64,000 nucleotides of DNA from Posidonia oceanica (GCA_037176725.1 JAZBRS010000020.1:99280501-99344500); one strand, 5' to 3'; shown: positions 11,171 to 23,380, counted from the first letter of the stretch. The notes: generated by a model not told the origin, from the letters alone. Numbers and translations: made by a program.

Positions 11171-11693
11171 ACTTCTCAGTCAATTAATGCATGAACTTAG
11201 AGAGGTACGTTGGCAAGGTGCCTTGCGTGTACTTGCATACATCAAAGGCACACCTGGACGAGGCCTGATTTATAGGGAGCATGTTCACTTAGATGTTGAT
11301 GCATATTCAGACTCCGGTTATGCAGGAGATAGGGGTGATAGAAAATCTACATCAGGTTACTGTACTTATGTAGGTGGAAACCTTGTAATCTGGTGAAGCA
11401 AAAAGTAAAATGTTGTATCAAGATCCAGTGTAGAAGCAGAGTATTGCTCCATGGCTCAGACAATTTGTGAGATTGTTTGGCTCATATCCTTCCTGTCAAA
11501 GCTTGGCTTCCCTGTGATGACACCCATAGCTATGCATTGTGATAATCAAACTGCGATCTTTATTGTAAATAATTTTACTTTCCACGAACGCACTAAACAT
11601 ATTGAGGTAGACTGTCATTATGTGCGTGACATGGTAATGAAAGGCATTATTCAAACCCCATATACTCAATTAGCAGATATCTTTACAAAATGA
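11171..11693 (+). pseudogene. Copia RNase H
   Basis: Contains YSDSGYAGDRGDRKSTSGY (active-site Asp region), SVEAEYCSMAQTICEIVWL and MHCDNQTAIFI, and ends with the usual HIEVDCHYVRD and LADIFTK. A stop after GGNLVIW (11396) breaks the frame. Confidence 0.9.
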
Positions 11694-11760
11694 TTGAGTG
11701 TTGTAGTATTTGAGTCTTTATGTAATAAGCTAGGCATGATTAATATCTATGTTCCAGCTT

Positions 11761-11769
11761 GAGGGGGAG
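11761..11769 (+). other. Copia polypurine tract
   Basis: GAGGGGGAG directly precedes the 3' LTR. It is the expected priming site for plus-strand synthesis. Confidence 0.85.
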
Positions 11770-11897
11770 TGTTAGATGTGTGTTATTAGAGTTATGGTTA
11801 TCTTTTATATGGATATCTGTATATGGAGAAAATCCTATATATATGTAATAACTATGATTATCAATAACAATTTTTCATTCTCTCTTGAATCTCAACA
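11770..11897 (+). repeat. Copia 3' LTR, about 128 bp
   Basis: Starts TGTTAGATGT after the polypurine tract and ends CTCAACA. It contains a TATATATATG stretch and a CTCTCTTG run. It is unusually short for a copia LTR. The 3' boundary is inferred from the TGTT/AACA ends, because the partner LTR is not in the window. Confidence 0.65.
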
Positions 11898-11960
11898 TAC
11901 CGATTTATAAATTGTTTCACTATCAATTTTTTTATGTAGAGAGAGATAGAGAGAGAGTAT

Positions 11961-12610
11961 TTTTTTTTGGGCAAAGAGTAACCTAATTATTAAAAATGAA
12001 CAAGGTTACAAAAAATTTTGTACGTAAAGGAACAACTACAAGCACTGTTCCTAAATGTATAGGGTACTAGGAGGACACAGACACACTCCAATTATTCTCG
12101 CAAGAATAAACAAAGACTAGATTGAAATACTAAATGATTGTGAACATGCAAGTACATTTTCACAAGACCAATCCTGACTCCAAGTTCAAAAAACCTTGTC
12201 CCAAAGGGAAAAAGGAACAAGGAAGAGAATAGATAGTACCTTAGCAGATCACTAACTCAACTGCTCTTCCAACTGGTAATAGAAAATTACCAATATGATC
12301 ACCCAATATTCCACCACCTCCACTATGATCAGGGTTACCTCTAGTAGCCCCATCAGTGCTAAGTTTGAAACAACCCAAGTTCGGTTTATGCCAGCATACC
12401 ATGATGGACTTACTAACTTTGAGTTGCACTGAAGGTAAACCCAAATTACTGAGAATTCCTTGTTCACGAGAAGATCTACAGTAGGAACCAGAAATCAACA
12501 CGCTGTATTCAGAGATCCAAGCTTTCATCTTGATGATAACATTTCTAACCCGTCCCTGCTTCGTATCATATTTGCAGCAGCACCGTTCCTTCCAAAGCTC
12601 CAATAACATG
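11961..12610 (-). mobile_element. LINE 3' fragment with RNase H domain
   Basis: The minus strand around 12400-12260 reads CFKLSTDGATRGNPDHSGGG and then GGILGDHIGNFLLPVG, the start of a plant LINE-type RNase H (catalytic Asp in STDGA). A T-run at 11961-11970 on the plus strand could be the poly(A) tail of the element. Everything upstream of RNase H is missing, and the fragment contains frame changes (around 12470). Confidence 0.65.
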
Positions 12611-12999
12611 TGAGCTTATAGGGGGCATTTTGGTCATTAACACCTAACATGTGAGTTTTTTTCCTAGAATAAAAAGACCTTAGTAGAGTTGGAGTTAGAC
12701 ATAACTTGGAAAAGTCAAAGTCCATATTACAAAATTACGTTGCATCTTGTGTCTTTCTAATTAATTATCCCAATTTTTTCCCCTCACAAACACAAGGTGC
12801 TTCCAGTATAAAAAACAGAAACACCATAAACTACTTAATCAGAGTAGATAAGCAATGTAAAAGAAAGTTCACAACATCGGATGCCAACAAAGAGCTTATA
12901 AGAAGTTCCTTCTTGAGCCTGGGTTAACTTTTTTCTTTTTCATATAAAATGAACAAGGATCCTTGTTCTGCAACCTAAAGATCGTATTCTGCTTTATGA
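12611..12999. other. AT-rich intergenic DNA
   Basis: I recognise no gene, RNA or repeat here. It separates the LINE fragment from the P450 pseudogene. Confidence 0.5.
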
Positions 13000-14323
13000 T
13001 ATGCAGTTATGCATACAACATCATTATGTACAGTAGATACCAAGACCATTCTGCCTTTGGATTTGCGGAAAATGGTAGTATATATATCCGCCATTTGCTG
13101 CCATCGACAGAAAGCACGTGTCTGGAGACCCTCTGAAACCATCTGGCAATGTATTGTCTGGAAAACTGAAAGATTTGGAATCCTGAAAGATTTTTCATCA
13201 GTAAGTCATGAAGGAAAATTGAGATAAGCCGAGTGGGATATCATGATGATCTGGATGACTGACCAAGGCAACAGCAGGATACAATCGCAGTGCTTCAGAA
13301 AGAGCTGCACGAAAGTATTGCATCTTGTCAAGTGCTTCATCACTGATGCTTGCAGCAAGTTTGTCAAAGCTTGAAAAACCATCTGGTTTCATTGCATTTT
13401 TTATTTCTTGAAATAATTCTTCTTGAATATGAGGATGCTTGTGAAGCATATGCAAGAACCGGGACAGGGTTCCTGCAGTAGTAGCTTTTCCAGCAATCAC
13501 AAAATTCAAAATTATGCCCCTCACGTATTAATGGTTCATTTGTCGTGGATCTTCTGACTCTCAACCAGAAATCTTGATAAAATATCTTCTTTTTTGACCT
13601 GCAGCTTCATGATATACAAATCAGTAGTACTGCAGTCGGAGTATGAATATAAATACTGACTCCAACTTACGTTGCCTTTTTGTTGGCTATGCTGATCGTT
13701 GCCTCTGGTAATAATCAAATTATACACAAAGTCATCAATCAACTTGATATTTTTCTTTAACTTCGCTTCGGACACAATATTTAAGAATCAGGTGATCTTC
13801 CAAAATAAGGTGGGAAAACGGCATCCAATCAACATGTTTGATTCATCAAATGCTCTTGTAAACCTAACTCCCTCTTCACCCATCCCAAGAAGACTATTTA
13901 CTAAACATTAAAAGCAACTTCGAAAATAGAATCCATTGTTGACTTCATGAGCAAGCGCTGCAACAAGAACATTCCATGAAAATGTCTTCTATGTCTTCCC
14001 AAACAAAACAATAATAGTAGTTAACGCCCTCTACGACAATGTTTCAATAAACGGTCCCAGTCAAAAGACTGAAAAAGGTAGAATCTTGAGGGTTATTATT
14101 CACTCACTTGAACATCTATTATGTTACCAGCATTTGCAGCATCTGAAACTATCTTTGTGAGCTTGGCTGAGTTGGTCTTGAAAATCAAACCACTGAAGTC
14201 CCTCAACACTTTTGTTGAGAACTCGAAACCTGCAAGCTTTCTCTGGTGGCGCCACTTATCCCCATCCACCAAAAAGATTCCATCTCTAAATAGATCACTC
14301 AAGCATTGATGAGTATACCATCC
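13000..14323 (-). pseudogene. CYP704-like cytochrome P450 pseudogene (middle part)
   Basis: Three minus-strand exons are visible. The first is 14323-14108, with acceptor GTGCAG and donor GTGAGT, encoding SDLFRDGIFLVDGDKWRHQR and FEFSTKVLRDFSGLIF. The second runs from about 13969 to 13671 (donor GTAAGT) and has LLMKSTMDSIFEVAF and FDESNMLIG. The third starts at 13598 with KKEDILSRFLVESQ, the I-helix text ILNFVIAGKATTAGTLSRF and the K-helix EALRLYPAV. In the usual P450 motif AGxDTT the Asp is replaced by Ala. Stops and frameshifts occur near 13890, 13540 and 13200, and the haem-binding Cys region and N-terminus are missing. CYP704 enzymes hydroxylate long-chain fatty acids, but this copy cannot. 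Confidence 0.85.
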
Positions 14324-16143
14324 CTGCACCAAATATTTAGAAAGCTTCAAGTTATTGTCATCATTACAACCAAGTCATAAGAGCTCAAGTCGCAAAAAGA
14401 GTATGTTATCTCAAAAACAGATACAACGTGTTAGTTTTCTTAGATTTCATGAGTAACTTCTCCATTGCAATAATTTCACAAATTATTTTCTAATTGTTCA
14501 TTGCATACTTGCCTCTAAAAACTGTTCAAATGCTTACCTCCCTATTCTTATTTGTATTTCTACTAAGAAGTCTCAAGACCCTTCAACAAATTGAAAAAAA
14601 CAACCAACTTGAACAATAATCAAGTTGACATAAAGCTTGTGCTCAAATGCAATTAGGGATCTCTGATTCAGAGGGAGTCAAACCAACCAGCCATGGTGTT
14701 TCCTGTAAAATACACGGTCTTGAATATGCATTAATTAAGGATTTTCTTCTTAGATTCTTTACAGTTGGAACTGTGAAATTTCCAATCTCAGAGTCCTATT
14801 CTCACCAGAGTCTCTTGTTTCCTGAAATTCTGTCCAGCTACAATACTACTGTATGGCTTCATTAAATTGACATCTGAAGTGCACTATGAAGAAACCCAAT
14901 CCATGAACTTCCCATTGAATGCGGCTTACCGGAGAGCATATGTTGTGGAACCAGATTTCAAACACTAAACCAATTGAAAAGTAAATCTGTTCATAAAAGA
15001 TTAAGCCACCAGAGTAAATAAAACCCTGTTGCAATACTAATAATAGAAAAGCAATACCAAGTGGTTATAAACAATTTGAAAATTAGTCAGAAGCCATCAG
15101 CTACAATATATTTTCTTCAAGTAATTGCCCATGATAAACATCATTTGCAGTGGTTAGCTTCATGTTGAGTAACTACTAATGACTAAAATCACCTATTTAA
15201 ATAGTTATAGTTGCATCCACACTTCGGATATTTGATAATTTAAGATTATTGTAATCATCGATCGCATAAATGTATGTATAACCAAACGGGGAAAAAAAAA
15301 TCAGTTGCTTGAACTAATGTCTAAATTTCTTAAGAGATTTTAAGTGGAGGAAACTCTTTTATGGACATGTATCACTGACTTCCATGAGAATAATGTTAGC
15401 ATCAATATAGATGTAAAAATTGATATAGATAGATCAACTAGTTCATGTGATCAATTTGTTTACTTAAAACTTGCAACACAAAGTTCAAACACTTTAAATC
15501 CTTGCTTCCGCATTGCTGCTCTCCATGTCTATTAAGATGGTTCAGGGATCTTCAACAATCTGAAAAAATCAACACACTTGGAACACTACCAAGATGACAA
15601 AGTGATTGTTTGGAAATGCATCTCTGGACCTTTGATTTTTTGCAGAAGCAGTCCCAATTTCCAAACATTCTCTGCTTAGTGACATTGTAGAAGCATGTGA
15701 AGTCTCAAGGATAAGTTAAATGGACAATTTGAACCACTTCGCAGAAAGCTTAGCCGACAAGCTTCCCACAAGGTGCAGACGTGCAGTTTGTGGCAAATGT
15801 GTTGTGGAACAGAGTTACCAGCCCATAACAGCGAGAAGAACGTAACTCTTTAATCTCAATAAAAAAATGATGTTATTAGAGTAAAGAAAACCATGGTGCA
15901 TTACAATGACATAGACATTTCAAGTGGGAATGGGGAATTTGAAATTAATCAGATTATAAGAGTTGTATTACAAATCTTTTCAAGTAAATGCTATGTTTAT
16001 GTTTCATGGTTAGCGACTATTATGGCATACATCCATCTATTTTAACTTTTCTTTTGAGGTTAGACCTATTTTAATGGTTAAAGTAATTTTCAAACTAGGA
16101 ATATCAGATAATTTTGTATTTTACTTGAAAGGTTACACCAAAT
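14324..16143. other. Decayed host flank with a degenerate internal duplication
   Basis: No coding exons are convincing here. Text around 14571-15170 resembles 15541-16020 in order. Examples are CTTCAACAAATTGAAAAAA against CTTCAACAATCTGAAAAAA, ATGTTGTGGAACCAG against TGTGTTGTGGAACAGAG, and AATTTGAAAATTAGTCAGA against AATTTGAAATTAATCAGA. It may be duplicated intron or upstream sequence of the P450 locus. Confidence 0.55.
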
Positions 16144-16310
16144 TGTTGACTAAGATCAATAACACATATATGCGGAAGCATAAAAGAACAAGTACACACA
16201 TATATGGAACAATAACACACAGATATATGTGGAAATCCAAATGGGAAATATCACTGGATAAAAACAAGAGAGACAATCTATTATAAAACAGGATATACAC
16301 AGAGATCTTG
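16144..16310 (-). mobile_element. Copia-type LTR (minus strand), 3' end piece
   Basis: On the minus strand this piece ends in GATCTTAGTCAACA at 16144. It is the distal part of a roughly 390-bp LTR whose start (TGTTGGAATGTC) is at 32625. The LTR is split by a solo LTR at 16311-18560 and by Tekay B at 18696-32532. The outer ends form a TGTTG/CAACA inverted repeat. CAAAT (16139-16143) would be the left target duplication. Confidence 0.6.
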
Positions 16311-18560
16311 TGTAACACCCGTAAATTCATTTTCTCTTGTAATTATCCAGATTACTGAATTTGTAATTGTGGACGGGTGTTACTGGTGCGAAGCCTCATT
16401 CTATTAGTTCTGTGATTGGTGTTTTGAGCTTTAATTCTTGTTTTGGCTACTGAATTGATTGGAACCGTGGATTGGTCTCGCGGGGTGCATTCAGTTAATT
16501 TAGTCGTTGGTGGATTGGTTGGTGCACTGTGCTCGTGCGTAGGTTGTCTGGTCGGTGCAGAGGGGCAGTTGTGACCTCGTGCGGTGGTTCGTTCGGTGCA
16601 TGAGGAATAGTTGGTTGGGATGTGCTAGTGGGCATGTTGCAGCTTGCATGATCGGGAGGCTATATAAGGACAAGGAGTCTTCCGCAAGCCACCATCTTTC
16701 CCTGCCGTTTCTCGAGCCTAGTGGAGAGTACGAGCGCTGACCTTCAAGCACCTTCCCCCCTTCGTCTCCTATTCTTTCTCTTCCTCCTCCCTTCCAGTTT
16801 CAGAGAGAGAGGCAAAGAGTGAGCCCTTGAGCTTCGACGGCCGAACATCCCCTGTGTCTGTGCGGGAGCAGTGAACTCTGGTTGTCTTCCCGATGGTGTG
16901 GCGAGCTCGTGTGGAAGCCGTGGGAAGCTTCGAAGTAGTAGTGATCGCCGGAGGAGCTTTTTGGGTCGCCGGCAATGAGGAGAGTCTCTATGTGCTTCCA
17001 CCAAATGCACACCTCATAGTTTCCCTTCAGTTTTACTTCCAATTGATGCAAATGTGTAGTTTAGCATGTTTTGAATGCTTGGTAGAGATTTCATGATTTT
17101 AGGAGAATTATGGTAGATTTTTGCAGTGATTTCTGGTGCAGGTGAACAGTGAACCTAAATGTGCATGTTTCCTTTCGATTTTGATATATTGAGCTACGGT
17201 TATCAGAATGTTTTGATTTTTGCTCCATATTGTAGAGTACTTGGATATCTTCGTTTTGATTATTTTTGTGGAATTTATGGCTTTGTCTGGTGAGACCGAT
17301 TGGAGTTCCCAACTGGGGTGATTTTTGGGAGCCCTGATACTAGCTGCTTGGGCTCTAGTTTCAGGGGTCAGCCACGGGTTCCTCTTGCGGGATGGTCCCG
17401 CGGGTACCCTGCGTGGGTTACTCCCGCGTTTTGGCCAGTTCAGACCTGTTTTGGTGGTTTCTAGTTTGGATCATTAGTATTTAATTGTAGTGGAATGGTG
17501 TTTTGGTTTTATAAATATTCTGGTGATATGAAAATATTTTGAAAATGATTTTGAGGAAAATATGGATATGGTTTCGAAATGATTTTGCCGTGGTTTTGGT
17601 TGTGGGCCAATAACCTGAGGGTCGTGTTGTCAGGACCCGGGAATGTGATGACGTTCCTTGTGTGTCGGACATGTCACCTAGGTTGAGGTCTGTGGGTCGA
17701 GGTACCGTCCATACCTAGGGGTATCGTGGCATCGGACCTAGGGGGTATGACACCTCTGTGTAGCTGGGTACGATACACTAGTTGCTACAGGTACCAAGAC
17801 TTGCACGGGTGCTGAAGAGCCTTCAGGGGTTCGAGCACTGAGTTTTGGGCACCGATAGGACGTGCCCTGTGGTTTTGTCCTGAGAAAGGACAGCTCGCCT
17901 AGCTGGGGTGAGAAACTTTCTCAAGTAGGGTTAGCTATTGAGGGTCCTTTAGGTGAGAGGACGTCGGGACGGACATACTCTTTCATAGGGCGAATGACTA
18001 TGGTAGTGCAGTACACTTCGGTGACTGCTTGTGGGCCAGAGTTGGTTGCTTGACACCGAGCAACACGACTTATTGTGGTTTTCTGCCTACATGGCTTGTG
18101 GTTTTGAGATTTTGGCCAGAGGGACCTTGAGTTTTTTCGCCTGTGCGACGTTGAGGCTTTTGCTGGGTTTTTGGCCAGTGGGGCTCGTGTTTTGGTGACG
18201 GTGGTTTTGAGACTATGGTGTTTTTAAATGGAAAATATAAAATAGATTTGGAAATATGTTTTGATTCGGTTTGTTTCCAATTGATAGTTTTATTCTGGTT
18301 TTGCGCTGTCTTTCGTGGGGTGTGTGCTGGGTGACATTTCTGGTCACTCACGTGTTTCTTTTGTGGTTTTTAGTTGCAAGTGCAGACGAGTAGCAGTGTT
18401 TTACACTTGTGCATATAGTCAGAGTCACCTAGCCGTTCACTACAGGTTCCTAGTAGATAGAAGCTTTATTAGCCTTTAATTATTCTGTAAATTGAGCATT
18501 TATTTATGTTTAATTTATTTAGGCTAATGGATTTTGGACGTAGCGACGCTAGTCGTTATA
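16311..18560 (+). mobile_element. Solo LTR, Tekay-related, plus orientation
   Basis: Begins TGTAACACCC and ends CTAGTCGTTATA, the ends of the Tekay-type LTRs here read in the opposite orientation (the final CA has become TA). It is flanked by a perfect 5-bp target duplication TCTTG at 16306-16310 and 18561-18565. No gag-pol or second LTR accompanies it, so it is a solo LTR left by LTR-LTR recombination. Its short reading frames are not genes. Confidence 0.9.
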
Positions 18561-18565
18561 TCTTG

Positions 18566-18695
18566 GCCTCAATCCCATGAACCTCACTCTAACTCTACTT
18601 TTCTCTCAATTAAAGCACAAGCCTCTTCTCAAAGAACATATTACATGAGTATAGATAGTATAAATCCTAAAAACTTAGGATCTATTAACCTAATT
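18566..18695 (-). mobile_element. Copia-type LTR (minus strand), middle piece
   Basis: This 130-bp piece lies between the solo LTR and Tekay B and continues the split LTR of 16144-16310 and 32533-32625. It ends with TAATT (18691-18695). The sequence after Tekay B starts TCATT, a target duplication with one mismatch. Confidence 0.55.
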
Positions 18696-19160
18696 TGTCA
18701 TGACCCCGATCGCAATAGTACAAAAACCAAGCTCAAAATAAAATAAAAATAAAACATAATTAACTATTACATCAACAGTTAACCACTGGGCTAAACAACA
18801 ATATCTATACCAGGAACCTGCAGTGGACAGCAACGTGACTCCCACTATATGCACAATCAACTCGAACCAGTTAGACATCTGTACCTACAACTGAAAATCA
18901 CACAGAGTACACGTGAGTGACTAGAAATCGTCACCCAACACACACCTTGCAAAAACTACGAGAAAAATCGACATAAAAACTTGAATACGGCACAAATCGG
19001 TCAAAACCCCAATCTGAGTCCATAATAATCATTATAATCAATAAAACACCTTCACCAAAGCTAATATGCTAAAACCAGGAAAGATAGGTGTTTACAATCA
19101 TTTTCACAAACCACGGCCCACCGGCCCAAAAACCTCCAACCTCTCAAGCTGGGGAAAGCA
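18696..19160 (-). repeat. Outer 465 bp of copy B left LTR
   Basis: It starts TGTCATGACC and follows copy B's right LTR (26932 on) closely, including TAACATAATTAACTATTACATC-type text. It stops at CTGGGGAAAGCA, where the right LTR continues ACTCGGCCCC. A second complete LTR of another subfamily begins at 19161. Confidence 0.85.
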
Positions 19161-22047
19161 TGTAACGACCTGAGTCGCTACCAACACATTCCAAAAGCCC
19201 AACAAATTTAAAACTTAATTAATTACAACAATTACAATAACTACTGGGCTAAACAACAAATATCTATGCCAGGAACCTGCAGTGGACAGCTACATGACTC
19301 CCACTATATGCACTAGAACTCCGAACCAGCTAATCATCTATACCTGCAATTGAAAACCATACAAAGCACACGTGAGTGATCAGAAATCGTCACCCAGCAC
19401 ACACCTCACAAAAACCACGCGAGAAACCGGCATAAAAACCTCAAATACAGTACAACCGGTCAAAACCCAAAAATCTGGGTCCACAACAATCAATATAATC
19501 AATTAAAACACATTTCCCAAAGCCACTATGCTAAAATCGGGAAAGACAGATGTTTATAAAATATTTCACAAACCACGGCTCACCGGCCCAAAAATTTCAG
19601 CACAACTCAAATCCTCCAACCCCTCAGGCTGGGAAAACACTCGGCCCACTGGCCAAGATAAGGCGGAAATACCTCGTAAAACCAAATCTCAAACAATATA
19701 ATGGCCCACCGGCCCAACACTCAGAACCAAAACCACACGCCATAAATAGGTGGGAAACACTAGGCTCAATACGGCCCAAAACTCAAACCATAATCTCACG
19801 CCATACATAGGCGGAAAAGCATTAGGCCCAATACGGCCCAAAACACAGCCAAACTTCACAAAGCCCAAACTCAGGCAAAGCTCTAGGCCTAATACGGCTA
19901 GCAACCACCAAAACATAGCCCTGCGGGCACAAAACCACAACTGATCGTGTTGCTTGGTGCCAAGCAACCGACCTGGCCTCAAGCAGTAGCCAAGGACTCA
20001 TCCCTGCAGCTCACTGCACTGCCACGGACACCCGTCCTATGGAGGAGCGTGTCCGTTCCGACATCTCTTCACTAGAGACTTCTTAAAAGTGATCCCCACC
20101 TGGGAAAGCTACTCACCCCAACTAGGCGAGTTGTCCTCAATCAGGACAAACCACAAGGCACGCCTAATATACGGCGACCTCAGCTCAGTTCTCCGAACCA
20201 CTAGAGGCTCCAACCCCTAGGCTCAGCCAGCACCCAAAACCAGGCGAGTCCCGGTGTCCGTAACAACTAGGTATCACGTCTAGCTACACAAGAGTATCAT
20301 ACCTCCCGAGTCTGCTGCTACAATACCGTTAGGTACGGCCGACACCCCGATCTCCAAAACCTCAACCCAGGCGAGGTGTGCGACATACCAGGAATGTCGT
20401 CGCATCCCCGGGTCCAGCCAACACAACTCTCAGGTTTTCGGCCATGAAAAACCTCGGCAAAGTCATTTACAAACCATCCATGTTTTTCTAAAAAATCTCT
20501 TTGAAAACATTTATTAATATCATGGGGTAAAGCACAATATGCCCCAAAACCAACTATAGAAACTACATCGGAAAACAAGCCCGGGAGAGCAACCCATACC
20601 AAAATCAATAGACCGAAAATCCCACCGGTCGACCGAAAATCCCTGATTTGGTGGAACCAAATCCACTGGTCGACCGGTCCGGCACAGGAATCGACAGACT
20701 GATATCCCATCGATCGACCAAAAATTCCTGATTCGGTGGAGCCAAATCCACCGGTCGGACCGATCGAGTCCTGAAAACGGCAGACCGATCAATTTCGGTC
20801 GACCGAATTCAGGTTCTGGTCTAGATCTGACAGAAAAACAGGGGACCGATATGGACCGGTATCCCGATTTCCTCCAAAAATCGGTATACCGTTCGAAAAC
20901 GGTGTGCCAAACCAGAGCAGAGCAGAAAACTCATAAAAGCCACTTAAACCCCAAAACACCTACACAAAACTCTAAATCTAGCATGCCATATACCGGAATC
21001 TCCAGAATTCAATGAGGATTGCAACCATACACACATTATGGCATTCCGAGGCATACAACACAAGAAAACACCGGAAAACCCACATTTAAGCCATTTTCTA
21101 CCAAAAACTCAAATACTATCAAACCCATGCCAAATCAAGCATGCAATATATGAAAACGAGCGTCTCTGCTCGAGCAACACAACCATATCACATCCACCTC
21201 AATCTGAGGTACAAAACACCGAAATTCACCGAAAAACCATATATAAGCATTTAAGCATATCGGGCAATAAATCTGGCCAAAAACCACATAAAATCCCAAA
21301 AATCACCAAATCACTACCATAGCATATAATCATGGCAATGAACGCATGCATATCAATTTCTAAACATTTAAGCTACTACGGCGAGGCGTGTACCTTGGGA
21401 CAGAAGGACAACCTCCGACGATCCACACGCAACTCCGAGCTCCACGCGCCACTCTCAGGCTCGCCGCACCACCGGGACGACAACCGGAGTTCGCCGCACC
21501 ACTGCCGGCCGCCACCACGCGCCGGCCGCCACCGACAGCCACCACAGGAGAGGAGGAAGAAGAAGAGGAGGGAGGGGAGGGAAGGGGGGAATGGAGGAGG
21601 AGAGAGTGGAGGGAGGAGGAGATGAAGATGGAGAGAGAGAGGGGAGGAGGAGCTTGCTGCGCCGGCCAAGCTAGGGCACGGGCGTAGGGAAGGAGGGAGG
21701 AGGGGGAAGGGGTGGGGAGAGGGAGGCAAATGTGAGGGGGAGGGGAGGACACGCGTGAGGGGGAGGGGGAGAGAGGGGGAGAGAGAGGGAGAGAGAGAGG
21801 GGGAAAGAGAGAGGGAGGGAGAGAGAAAGAGAGAGAGAGAGAGAAAGCCAAGGACCAGATCACAATCTGTTCCACCAACCACCACAAGTGGGGTTTACAA
21901 AAAAACACAGGTGGAGACCCACACAAACCACAGATGGGGCCTACAACAAAATACAAGTGGGGCCCGTGAGGTCAGTAACACCCAACTGCAGCCAAGGAAT
22001 TCATTAAAAAGCATAATTACAAGGGAAATGAATTCCCAGGTGTTACA
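19161..22047 (-). repeat. Second, complete LTR at left of copy B (2.9 kb), probably chimeric
   Basis: Starts TGTAACGACCTGAGTCGC, like copies A (5376) and C (61470) and unlike copy B's right LTR. It is inserted after AAGCA (19156-19160). Its far end (about 21840-22047) instead shares CCACCAACCACCACAAGTGG-type text with copy B's right LTR, text that copy A lacks. A subfamily-1 insertion into the left LTR, followed by LTR-LTR recombination or conversion, would explain this. The motif TTCGGTCGACCGAA lies at 20794-20807. Confidence 0.75.
21545..21850. repeat. Purine-rich tract with GA dinucleotides
   Basis: Almost pure A/G on the plus strand, passing from GGAGGA-type text to (GA)n near 21790-21845. 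It matches by position, not by motif, the tracts at 7941 and 31735. Confidence 0.85.
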
Positions 22048-22059
22048 TCATAAACACCT

Positions 22060-22484
22060 AAAAAAAGGATTTCGCCCCCAAATCAGTGGTAGGCGAGAAG
22101 GTGTGGGTACCAAGCAAGGATGTCATCCTCGCGCTCCCAAGTGGCCTCTTCTCCTCCATGATGCTACCATCTCACAAGAACCAGCGGAATCACCTTATTC
22201 CGCAACACCTGTTCTCTGCGATCAACAATCTGGACAGTCTCCTCAACATAGGAAAGATTTTCCTGGAGCACCTTTCACTGAATAGGGATCACCTATGAAA
22301 CATCAGCCAGACACTTCCTCAGCATGGAGACGTGGAATACACTGTGCACTACCGACAGCTCTGGTGGTAGGGCCAATTTATAGGCTACTTCACCAACCCT
22401 CTGCGTGATCTACTACGGGCAAATATAGCGAGGACTCAGCTTCCCACGCTTGCCAAACCTCTTCATGCCTTTGGTTGGTGAAAC
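22060..22484 (-). pseudogene. Tekay B integrase C-terminus and chromodomain
   Basis: The minus strand reads VHSVFHVSMLRKCLADVS, the standard text before the chromodomain. The chromodomain core is VLRNKVIPLVLVRW and EEATWEREDDI, ending near 22100. At least three in-frame stops interrupt it (after VS, PIQ and VRW). Chromodomains of this family steer integration towards modified heterochromatin. The 3' untranslated DNA and the left LTR boundary follow at 22047. Confidence 0.85.
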
Positions 22485-23380
22485 CTACAAGAACACAAAG
22501 TCTCCCACCAGGAACTCCAATGGTCTCCTTGTCTGGTCAGCATAACTCTTCTGTCGACTCTGTGCAGTCAGAAGCCTTCTGCGAATCAAGTCCACCTTGT
22601 CCACATACTGTTGCACAAACTCAGGACCAAGAAGCTGCTGCTCTCTTACCTCGCTCCAGCAAATTGGGGATTTGCAGGGCCTACCATACAGAGTATCGTA
22701 TGGTGCCATCATGATGCTAGAGTGGTAGCTATTGTTGTATGCAAACTCAACCAACGGCAAGTGGTCCTCCCAACTTCCTTGCAAGTCCTGGGCACAAGCT
22801 CTCAATATATCCTCCAGAGTCTGGATAGTTCTCTCTGCCTGACCATCCGTCTGGGGGTGGAAAGCTGTACTGAAATTGAGTACTGTGCCAAAGGCTTCTT
22901 GCAGAGTCCTCCAGAACCTTGAGGTAAACTGTGTGTCTCTATCAGACACTATGGATACAGGAACATCATGCAGCTGAACGATCTCCGATACGTACAGTTC
23001 TGCCAACTGCCGTAAAGGGAGATTCACCCGGATAGCAAGAAAATAAGCTGACTTAGTTTGCCGATCAATGATCACCCACACGGTGTCGTTCTTCCTCATG
23101 GTATGCGGAAACCCAGTCACAAAATCCATAGAGATGCATTCCCATTTCCATTCGGTATACTCAACAGCTGTCGAGTTCCACCAGGTCTCTAATGCTCTGC
23201 CTTGACTAGCTGGCAGGTCACACACCTTGCCACATAGTCAGCAACTTCTCTCTTCATGCCAGGCCACCAAAAATTCCGCTTCAAATCCCGGTACATCTTC
23301 ATGGATCCTGGGTGGACGGTGTACTTGGATCGATGGGATTCATCCAATAACCTCCACCTGGCTTCCTCATACTAGGGCAC
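22485..23380 (-). pseudogene. Tekay B integrase core
   Basis: The zinc-binding His/Cys region lies near 23215-23330 ([16 protein letters not shown]). The catalytic core has all three acidic positions: Asp in SMDFVTGFP, Asp in SIVSDRDTQF and Glu in GQAERTIQTLED. ALVEFAYNNSYHSS-type text and VGDFVFL follow. A 246-residue stretch (22485-23225) is open, with a frame break at about 23230 upstream. This supplies the part of the enzyme missing from copy A. Confidence 0.9.

Larger units (their letters stand above)
8290..11897 (+). mobile_element. Ty1/copia element, 3' two-thirds, degenerate
   Basis: Plus-strand order is gag remnant, protease, integrase, reverse transcriptase, RNase H, then polypurine tract and a short 3' LTR. 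This order (integrase before RT) defines copia. The 5' part is displaced by Tekay copy A, which begins exactly at 8289/8290. Stops and frameshifts are spread throughout, so the copy is old. Confidence 0.9.

Noticed and set aside
21360..21956. 198-codon frame in the left LTR
   Set aside because: It is a translation of the purine-rich LTR tract. The homologous LTRs do not keep the frame.
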